The position numbers and the translations under genes were made by a program. A model generated the notes under the pieces. It was not told the origin of the DNA and made no database searches. It was given only the letters and a program-made list of their open reading frames with translations. From assembly GCA_949296785.1 (NCBI GenBank), contig CASFRQ010000202.1:1-5057 (forward strand): a stretch of DNA of 5,057 nucleotides, given 5' to 3'. Positions 1 to 5,057 of the stretch are shown here, piece after piece (positions within the stretch are counted from its first letter, which is position 1; every line of letters starts with the position of its first letter). The stretch is from an uncultured Alphaproteobacteria bacterium (lineage in GTDB: Bacteria; Pseudomonadota; Alphaproteobacteria; CASFRQ01; SAAU01).

Positions 1-2082
1 AGAGCTCAACGCTCCTTTGGAATCAAATCCTATTTTCGGATTCAGAAAAGTTCCCTTTAACTGAACCAAGTTGGAAACAATTCCCACCAATTCCGTCGTT
101 CTCCCTTTTTTAGAAAGAGGAATAAAGCTTAAATCCATCGTTTCTTTTCCAAGAGAAACGGAACCGTCCAAAACAAGATTGAAATCCGATGTCTGAACAG
201 CCACTGTCCTTGGAATATTGACCATTCCCTGCTTGACAGACAAATTTGCCACCGCGCAAGAGATACTCAAATCCTGCCGTTTTTTGAAATCAAAAGGAAT
301 CAACTGCGTCATAAAATTTAAAACACTCGTCGGAATCTTATCTTTTTGCAAAGACTGGAAAGAAATCTCTTTCCCTTGAAGGAGAAACGTCCCGTCCAAA
401 GAAGCCATCAAACCAGCTACAGAATTTCCTTTCGCAGATAAATCCGCAGACAAAGAAACATCCCCTTTTGCCCCTTTAATAATCTGTGGAGGTACATTTT
501 GCAACTTCATATCCTGAACATCAGCCTTGGTTTGAACTTCCAAAACCTTGTCTTTGGATTTTAAAGACCGGCGATTATCAGACACCTTGAAAGAAATCTC
601 TGTCCGGCTTTGTAAAAAATCGGAAGAAATGTTCGCCGATACCTGAACAGGAGTCAAATCGCCCGTCACTTTTAGGAAAAAAGGAGTTTGCCCGTCAAAC
701 TGAACAATTTTCTGAAAATCCGCTTTGACGGACACCTTCATTTCCGGCCATAAAGGAAAAGGCAACGATGCGGAAGAAAACAGCCTTCCTTTATCCTCGG
801 ACCGCGCTTTTTCGGATTGGTTCAAAACAACCTCCGAAACAGTCGTCGGATTTCCCGCGATATCTACTTCACCGGCTGAAAGAACAGAAGAATTTTCAGA
901 TAAGGACTGTCCCGCATTCTTCCGCCGGCTAAACCTCTCCCAATCAAGAACTTGTGAAATATTTAAATAATCAGACTTAACAACTACTTCTGCATGGAGC
1001 GGCGTATGGGAAAGAAAAACCTTTCCCGAAGCCTTAACGGACGACTCTTCCGCCTTATAAACAAAATCGGAAACATTGAGGATGTTTTCTTTTAATACAA
1101 TTCCCATATCCGCGCGAAATGGAAGGACACCGTAAGAAGACAACAAAGATTTTTGACCTATTCCTTTCTCCTCAAACCCGACTGTCAACTTTGCCGAAAC
1201 AGACAGAGGTTCCTGAAAGTTGTCAATACGACCTTCCGCCTGAAGCGTCATCCCCTGAGATTGAAAAAAGACGGAAAAAGGAAAAGGACTTTTCAAAATC
1301 GCCAGTTCTTTTATATCCCCGACCTGCGCCTGCATTTCGTAAGGAATATCCAAATACACCCCTTCAACGGAAATTTTCTTTAAATCTGCCACATCAATTC
1401 TTGAAAAAGGCAGAGATATCTTTTCTCCCTCAGCGGGTTGATAAGTTAAAAGCAGATTTTTAATCTCAATCTCGTCCACAGACAATCTATCCAAAACAAA
1501 AGAACTGGCATTTGAAGAATCCCGCACCAAAACATCAGCGCCGGTCGTTTGTTTTTCCTCCGAGCTTTTTTGTCCCGATTCGGGAATCGTTTTTGCGACA
1601 GGCTCAGATACCGGCTTTTCTCCGGATTTTTCATCTTCCACGCTCAGAACGGAAACAAGCGCCTCTTTTTTATCCTCTGACAAAGAAAAATCCCAATTTT
1701 TAACCCCTTTGCCGTTCTCCTGCAAAAAAACGGACGCATTCTGTAATAAAACCTTCGTCACGGCGATTTTTCCGGAAAAAAGGTACTTCAAATCAACAAC
1801 AACCTCTATTTTTCCAATTTTTGCCATGAAAGGCTCTCTCGCCTCAAAAGCGGGTGCATTCGCCACCGTTACATCCTGAACCAACAAGGTCGGAATAAAA
1901 GATTTTTTCACATGAAGGCTTCCGATAGACACATTCCGCCCGCCCAAAGCCGACTGAACAGCAGAAGTTACCTCCGGCTTATATTTATCCAAGTCAATAG
2001 ACCAGACAAAAATAACCGCCGCCAAAACAAGCAGAATTAAAAATAAAACCGTATACTTCAGAAACCTTAAAAAATACTTCAT
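1..2082 (-). CDS. AsmA-family inner-membrane protein, partial (C-terminus beyond window)
   Basis: The frame is open for 694 codons from the ATG at 2082 to the left edge with no stop, so the C-terminus is missing. The protein begins with a short basic stretch (MKYFLRFLKY) and one hydrophobic segment at residues about 10-27. A typical AsmA start follows (DLDKYKPEV, then GRNVSIG near 48-54), which predicts an inner-membrane anchor with a large periplasmic beta-rich body. Residues 535-574 (VSLSADLSAKGNSVAGLMAS then LDGTFLLQGKEI) and 669-684 (LKGTFLNPKIGFDSKG) match the C-terminal AsmA pattern of alternating strands, a G.s...l..sL.G motif and a closing G.f.nPk motif. The family is linked to outer-membrane assembly and, in larger members, to phospholipid transport between membranes; which role applies here is not shown. 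Two polar, low-complexity stretches (about 135-195 and 385-434) interrupt the fold. The gene overlaps rluC by ATGA, so coupled translation is likely. The visible end is probably close to the true C-terminus, judging by the motif order. Confidence 0.5.
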   Translation of the reverse strand, partial: MKYFLRFLKYTVLFLILLVLAAVIFVWSIDLDKYKPEVTSAVQSALGGRNVSIGSLHVKKSFIPTLLVQDVTVANAPAFEAREPFMAKIGKIEVVVDLKYLFSGKIAVTKVLLQNASVFLQENGKGVKNWDFSLSEDKKEALVSVLSVEDEKSGEKPVSEPVAKTIPESGQKSSEEKQTTGADVLVRDSSNASSFVLDRLSVDEIEIKNLLLTYQPAEGEKISLPFSRIDVADLKKISVEGVYLDIPYEMQAQVGDIKELAILKSPFPFSVFFQSQGMTLQAEGRIDNFQEPLSVSAKLTVGFEEKGIGQKSLLSSYGVLPFRADMGIVLKENILNVSDFVYKAEESSVKASGKVFLSHTPLHAEVVVKSDYLNISQVLDWERFSRRKNAGQSLSENSSVLSAGEVDIAGNPTTVSEVVLNQSEKARSEDKGRLFSSASLPFPLWPEMKVSVKADFQKIVQFDGQTPFFLKVTGDLTPVQVSANISSDFLQSRTEISFKVSDNRRSLKSKDKVLEVQTKADVQDMKLQNVPPQIIKGAKGDVSLSADLSAKGNSVAGLMASLDGTFLLQGKEISFQSLQKDKIPTSVLNFMTQLIPFDFKKRQDLSISCAVANLSVKQGMVNIPRTVAVQTSDFNLVLDGSVSLGKETMDLSFIPLSKKGRTTELVGIVSNLVQLKGTFLNPKIGFDSKGALSS

Positions 2083-3500
2083 ACTTCCCCCGTTTGTTTC
2101 AAGAAGCTTTCAAAAAAGCGTTCTCCTTCCTTTTCATCAAAACCGAAAAAGTCAAAACACGTCCGCATATGAGGGGGGAGAGGCGCCTTGACTGACAAAA
2201 GTTTACCAGGCTTCATCGGATGCGGCAAGCTCAACGAACGGGCATGTAAATGCATCTTTTCAGAAAACAAAGGAGAAGCTTCCCCTTTGCCTGAAAACCT
2301 TTCGGCGCCATATTTGACATCACCCAAAATCGGCGTCCCCATAGAAGCACAATGAACACGCAGCTGATGCGTTCGCCCTGTTTTCGGCATCAGCGCTAAC
2401 CAAGACACCTTATTGCCGGCCTTATCCAAAGTACAATAATAAGTAACGGCCTTCTGTCCGTTTTCATCCACAACAACGCTCTCATAGCCGTCCCTCCCCG
2501 ACTTTTTCAATAAAGGCGCATTGATTTTTCCTTTTTCCACGGCAGGCACTCCGTCCAAAACGGCCCAATAAATTTTCCGCATCTGTTTCGTCTGAAACAT
2601 CTGAGCCAGTTTGGCAGCCGTTTTTCTGTCTCTTGCCAATAAAAGAACGCCGCTGGTCTCCTTATCCAAGCGATGGACAATAAACGGCCTTTCTTCCTTT
2701 TCAAATTTTAAGCCGTCCAATAACCTGTCCACATGCTGCCCGACTTTGGACCCGCCTTGGACGGCCAACCCCGCCGGCTTATTTAACGCAATCAGCCACT
2801 CGTCCTTATAAATCACCAAAGAGCGGATATATTCCACTTCTTTTTCCGTTAAAACGATATGAGAAACGGCGCGAAAGGAAGCATTTTTGCCATACATTCG
2901 GGAAAAATATCCCTCTTCCGGCATATCGGTCTCTTTACCGAGAAAATTTTCTTCCTCCCGCATAAAAACCTTTGTTTCATTTTCAACTTCTGCCGTGGTC
3001 CATTTTTGCCCGCTTTTGTCCTCGGCAGAAGTTTTATTTTTTTCTCCTGCCCGAACCGTACATTTTTTTCCATCCCTGCCAGTACTGCCAGTGGCAGCGC
3101 TTTCTTTTTCGGTCTTGTCCGCCGAACCATATTTCTTTCCGGTGCACAAGTCCGCCGTTTCCGCGTAGCAACCGATATTCAATCCTCCCTCGGAAACACC
3201 AATTTCCCTGCAAGCGACATTTTCAGCCGCATCCGTACCTTTTCCGGTTGTTTCCGCTATCTTTCTTATGCCTTTATTACCTAAACTTTCCACGCCCGTC
3301 ACTGAAAAGAAAATCGCCACCTCGTCCCCTGTTTGAACACGGTAATCTGCCTTTGCCTTCGCACCGTTCACTTTGATTTTCTTGGTCCGAAGCATTTTTT
3401 CAACCTGTCCGTGGGACAAAAAGGGATATTCCCTTTTAAACCAACGGTCCAGACGCGATTCCGACTCTTTTTCCTCTATTCTTCTGATTTCTTTTGGCAT
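2079..3500 (-). CDS. rluC: RluC-like 23S rRNA pseudouridine synthase with long inserted linker
   Basis: This is an RluA-family pseudouridine synthase that isomerises uridines in RNA. E. coli RluC modifies 23S rRNA positions 955, 2504 and 2580; the exact targets here are inferred. Residues about 14-63 form an S4 RNA-binding domain (SRLDRWFKREYP, then VEKMLRTKKIKVNG). The catalytic domain runs from about 215 to 455: NKPAGLAVQGG at 240-250, HRLDKETSG at 276-284 with catalytic Asp279, Tyr311 in KIYWAVLDG, TGRTHQLRVH at 374-383 and LHARSL at 418-423. All key residues are present. At 473 residues it is well over the usual 320-350, because about 140 polar residues (about 72-210) sit between the two domains. 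A stop codon lies just upstream in frame (3516-3518), so the ATG at 3500 is the only good start; it has AAGGA seven bases before it. It overlaps rarA by 25 nt and the next gene by 4 nt. RluC is preferred over RluD from the alphaproteobacterial RluC-like sequence, from memory. Confidence 0.9.
   Translation of the reverse strand: MPKEIRRIEEKESESRLDRWFKREYPFLSHGQVEKMLRTKKIKVNGAKAKADYRVQTGDEVAIFFSVTGVESLGNKGIRKIAETTGKGTDAAENVACREIGVSEGGLNIGCYAETADLCTGKKYGSADKTEKESAATGSTGRDGKKCTVRAGEKNKTSAEDKSGQKWTTAEVENETKVFMREEENFLGKETDMPEEGYFSRMYGKNASFRAVSHIVLTEKEVEYIRSLVIYKDEWLIALNKPAGLAVQGGSKVGQHVDRLLDGLKFEKEERPFIVHRLDKETSGVLLLARDRKTAAKLAQMFQTKQMRKIYWAVLDGVPAVEKGKINAPLLKKSGRDGYESVVVDENGQKAVTYYCTLDKAGNKVSWLALMPKTGRTHQLRVHCASMGTPILGDVKYGAERFSGKGEASPLFSEKMHLHARSLSLPHPMKPGKLLSVKAPLPPHMRTCFDFFGFDEKEGERFFESFLKQTGEV
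2086..2091 (-). promoter_or_regulatory. Ribosome binding site of the AsmA-family gene, inside the end of rluC
   Basis: On the minus strand GGGGGA lies three bases before the ATG at 2082 and is built from the last codons of rluC (ACG GGG GAA GTA TGA). The spacing is shorter than usual for a Shine-Dalgarno site. Together with the ATGA stop/start overlap this suggests initiation depends on ribosomes finishing rluC (inference). Confidence 0.5.
2871..3287 (-). other. Polar low-complexity linker inserted in RluC (residues about 72-210)
   Basis: The linker is rich in Lys, Glu, Thr, Ser, Gly and Ala and has no recognisable domain. It joins the S4 domain to the catalytic domain, where relatives usually have only a few tens of residues. 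It holds four Cys (97, 111, 119, 147) with no regular metal-site spacing. The reading frame stays open and rejoins conserved sequence at about 215 (IVLTEKEVEYIRSLVIYKDE), so this is an in-frame insertion and not a frameshift. It is probably disordered. The boundaries are estimates. Confidence 0.7.
3076..3097. repeat. Tandem 9-bp repeat with adjoining palindrome inside the RluC linker
   Basis: CTGCCAGTA (3076-3084) is followed directly by CTGCCAGTG (3085-3093), and the second copy forms the palindrome CTGCCA-G-TGGCAG (3085-3097). In the protein this gives the TGSTG stretch near residues 137-141. Confidence 0.6.
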
Positions 3501-4783
3501 TTTTTCTTCCTTAAATTATCCCAATAATCCAGCCTTTTTTTCAGTTCTCTTTCAAATCCCCGTTCCGCGGGACGATAAAATTCCTGTCGGCGGATACCGT
3601 CCGGAAAATAGTTCTGTCCGGAAAAGCTTTCCGGCGTGTCTGGATCGTAAATATACCCTTGCGCATACCCCATTTGCTGCATCAGTTTTGTCGGCGCGTT
3701 GATGATATGAAACGGCGGCATGAGAGACGAGGTCTTTTGCGCCAAAGCGCGCGCCTTGTCCCACCCTTTATAAACACCGACGGATTTTGGCGCCGTTGCC
3801 AGATAAACAACCAACTGAGCCAACGCCAAATACCCTTCCGGCGCGCCCAATCGTTCAAAAGTATCCCAAGCCGCCATCGCCTGAACCATTGCCTGCGGGT
3901 CGGCCAAACCAACATCTTCCGTCGCAAACCTGGCCAAGCGGCGGAAAATATATCCAGGCTCCTCTCCCCCTTCAATCATCCGGGCGGCCCAATAAAGTCC
4001 CGCCTGAGGATCGGATCCTCTCAAAGACTTATGCAAGGCGCTGATAAGGCTGTAATGCCCCTCCTTGTCTTTATCATAAACGGGCATTTTTTGCGCCAAA
4101 AGTTTAGAGATCCCCTCCGTTGACAAAACCTCTACCTCACGTACCGTCCTTGTTAAAGCATCTATCATATTCAGCAAAAACCGTCCGTCCCCGGCGGCGT
4201 ATTGTTTCAAAGTTGCTTTGGCCTCTTCTTCCAAAGGCAAAGGCTGTCCCAATTCCTTTTCCGCCCGCTCCATCAACGCCGATAAGGCCGAATCGTCCAA
4301 AAGGTTCAAACGGAACACCTGCATCCGGGACAACAAAGCGCTGTTCAGCTCAAACGACGGGTTTTCCGTCGTCGCCCCGATAACGGTTATCGTCCCGTCC
4401 TCCACAACGGGTAGGAAACTGTCCTGTTGCGCGCGGTTAAAACGGTGAATTTCATCCACGAATAAAAGAGTTTGCTGTCCCATCAGACGACGTTTTGACG
4501 CCTCTTCAAACACTTTTTTCAAATCGGCAACGCCGGAAAAAACAGCGGAAAGCGGTTCAAAATACATGTTCGTTAAATGGGCGAACAACCGCGCGATTGT
4601 CGTTTTTCCCGTTCCCGGAGGCCCCCATAGAATAAAGGAGGAAACTTTCCCCGACTCAATCATTCGCCGTAGAGGCGCCCCTTCCCCTAATAAAGAATCC
4701 TGTCCGACAACTTCGTCAAAAGTTTTCGGCCGCAACCTGTCCGCCAACGGACGGGTCGTTAATTGTTCAAAAAGTCCGCTCAT
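3476..4783 (-). CDS. rarA: RarA/MgsA replication-associated recombination AAA+ ATPase
   Basis: RarA (MgsA, relative of eukaryotic WRNIP1/Mgs1) is a clamp-loader-like AAA+ ATPase that acts as a tetramer on DNA at stalled or gapped replication forks in the cytoplasm. At 435 residues it is full length for the family. Visible motifs are RPLADRLRPKTFDEVVGQ at 11-28, Walker A GPPGTGKTT at 54-62, Walker B LLFVDEIHRFN at 106-116, sensor 1 GATTENPSFELN at 136-147, the arginine-finger region LLSRMQVF at 150-157, and sensor 2 GDGRFLLN at 198-205. The C-terminal oligomerisation region carries RRLARFATEDVGLADP at 281-296 and APKSVGVYKG at 331-340. The tail YDPDTPESFSGQNYFPDG (379-396) has Pro381 where relatives usually have His. 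The protein ends in a lysine-rich tail. The ATG at 4783 has AAGGA seven bases upstream and the frame is closed by a stop at 4823-4825. It is the first gene of the visible operon. Confidence 0.97.
   Translation of the reverse strand: MSGLFEQLTTRPLADRLRPKTFDEVVGQDSLLGEGAPLRRMIESGKVSSFILWGPPGTGKTTIARLFAHLTNMYFEPLSAVFSGVADLKKVFEEASKRRLMGQQTLLFVDEIHRFNRAQQDSFLPVVEDGTITVIGATTENPSFELNSALLSRMQVFRLNLLDDSALSALMERAEKELGQPLPLEEEAKATLKQYAAGDGRFLLNMIDALTRTVREVEVLSTEGISKLLAQKMPVYDKDKEGHYSLISALHKSLRGSDPQAGLYWAARMIEGGEEPGYIFRRLARFATEDVGLADPQAMVQAMAAWDTFERLGAPEGYLALAQLVVYLATAPKSVGVYKGWDKARALAQKTSSLMPPFHIINAPTKLMQQMGYAQGYIYDPDTPESFSGQNYFPDGIRRQEFYRPAERGFERELKKRLDYWDNLRKKKCQKKSEE
3508..3512 (-). promoter_or_regulatory. 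Ribosome binding site of rluC within the end of rarA
   Basis: AAGGA on the minus strand (within AAGGAAG) is seven bases before the rluC ATG and lies inside the lysine codons near the end of rarA. It supports the start at 3500 and lets rluC be translated from a rarA transcript. Confidence 0.75.
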
Positions 4784-4790
4784 TTTCTTT

Positions 4791-4795
4791 TCCTT
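4791..4795 (-). promoter_or_regulatory. Ribosome binding site of rarA
   Basis: AAGGA on the minus strand sits seven bases before the ATG at 4783, the same spacing as for rluC. It settles the rarA start, since no other in-frame ATG lies between it and the upstream stop. Confidence 0.75.
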
Positions 4796-4813
4796 TTTTA
4801 TAAAAGGGACTGT

Positions 4814-4842
4814 ATCATATTTTCACTTTATTTTCCTTAAAA
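4814..4842 (-). promoter_or_regulatory. Candidate sigma-70-type promoter for the rarA operon
   Basis: On the minus strand TATGAT (4819 down to 4814) resembles a -10 box. Seventeen bases upstream is TTTTAA, a weak -35. Transcription would start near 4807 and give a leader of roughly 25 bases before the rarA ATG. The -10 is reasonable but the -35 is poor, and the surrounding AT-rich DNA offers other weak matches. Confidence 0.35.
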
Positions 4843-4968
4843 AAATATAATGCGGTTCTGGTAGACTTTTACGGCTTTATTCTTGCTTCTATCCTTTTTT
4901 ATTTTAAAAATATAACCGTCTTTATTAAATATTATCCTATTCATCCTCCGCCATATCCTTTATTTTCA

Positions 4969-5031
4969 GAAAATTAGGACCTTATTGTCTACGGCTAATT
5001 TTCAAGAAAAGCTTCAATGGGAAGACAATAA
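4969..5031. repeat. Two interleaved 9-bp inverted repeats (pseudoknot topology)
   Basis: Arm pair A is GAAAATTAG (4969-4977) with CTAATTTTC (4995-5003). Arm pair B is TTATTGTCT (4982-4990) with AGACAATAA (5023-5031). Both are perfect. The 5' arm of B lies in the loop of A and the 3' arm of B lies outside it, which is the order of an H-type pseudoknot. The connecting segments are 4, 4 and 19 bases. The arms are AT-rich, so chance remains possible. Confidence 0.45.
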
Positions 5032-5038
5032 AAACCAT

Positions 5039-5052
5039 TTATTTTGAAATAA
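5039..5052. repeat. Short palindrome TTATTT-TG-AAATAA
   Basis: Six-base arms flank a two-base centre, a shape that suits a dimeric repressor site better than an RNA hairpin. It is AT-rich, near the window edge, and no binding protein can be named. Confidence 0.2.
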
Positions 5053-5057
5053 GAGCG

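Larger units (their letters stand above)
4784..5057. other. AT-rich intergenic region upstream of rarA
   Basis: No convincing gene is present in these 274 bases on either strand. It is visibly richer in A and T than the coding sequence to its left. It holds the rarA ribosome binding site and candidate promoter, three short TATCCT-containing repeats (4890-4905, 4933-4938, 4954-4966), two interleaved inverted repeats at 4969-5031, and a short palindrome at 5039-5052. No stem followed by a T-run that would make a convincing terminator for an upstream minus-strand gene was found. Confidence 0.7.

Noticed and set aside
725..1703. Plus-strand open frames of 60-115 codons antisense to the AsmA-family gene
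   Set aside because: The minus frame is open for all 694 codons and shows AsmA motifs at both ends; the antisense frames have no recognisable features.
2849..3130. A second minus-strand open frame overlapping the RluC linker, suggesting a possible frameshift
   Set aside because: The main frame has intact S4 and catalytic domains on both sides, and the other frame shows no RluC sequence, so no frameshift is needed.
2859..3376. Long plus-strand open frames antisense to the RluC linker, rich in Phe, Ser and Cys
   Set aside because: They mirror the Lys/Glu-rich codons of the real gene, have no ribosome binding site or family resemblance, and the minus-strand frame is continuous through a conserved protein.
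4860..4920. T-rich runs that could be a terminator
   Set aside because: No stable GC-rich stem precedes the T-runs on either strand.
4837..4944. A 35-codon minus-strand frame starting MNRIIFNKDG just upstream of rarA
   Set aside because: GGAGG directly abuts the ATG with no spacing, the peptide is merely Lys/Ile/Asn-rich as AT-rich DNA would give, and it resembles nothing I know.
4944..4961. A five-codon minus-strand frame (MAEDE) preceded by AAAGG, a possible leader peptide
   Set aside because: It is too short to support, the ribosome binding spacing is too tight, and no attenuator structure follows it.

Overview
The window holds the end of a tightly packed minus-strand operon that reads right to left: rarA, then an rluC-type pseudouridine synthase, then an AsmA-family gene cut off by the left edge. 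The three genes overlap or nearly abut: 25 nt are shared between rarA and rluC, and there is a 4-nt ATGA overlap between rluC and the AsmA gene. No terminator or promoter is visible between them. Coding sequence fills 1-4783; the remaining 274 bases on the right are AT-rich and non-coding, and carry the probable rarA promoter.

The organism is most likely an alphaproteobacterium of fairly low G+C. The RluC catalytic half (KIYWAVLDGVP, APLPPHM) and the RarA C-terminus (SGQNYFPDG, RGFERELKKRLDYW) read like alphaproteobacterial members of these families, from memory rather than from a search. RarA and RluC genes lie close together in many alphaproteobacteria, often with crcB between them. Here crcB is absent and an AsmA-family gene follows rluC. 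A double-membrane cell is also implied by the AsmA-family protein.

Functionally the genes do not form one obvious pathway. RarA acts at stalled replication forks, RluC modifies 23S rRNA, and AsmA-like proteins sit in the inner membrane facing the periplasm and influence outer-membrane lipid homeostasis. The grouping looks like housekeeping genes sharing a transcript.

The most unusual points are a linker of about 140 residues between the S4 and catalytic domains of RluC, similar polar inserts in the neighbouring AsmA-like protein, and two interleaved 9-bp inverted repeats in the intergenic region that have pseudoknot topology. I see no mobile element, CRISPR array, tRNA, rRNA or clear novel system.
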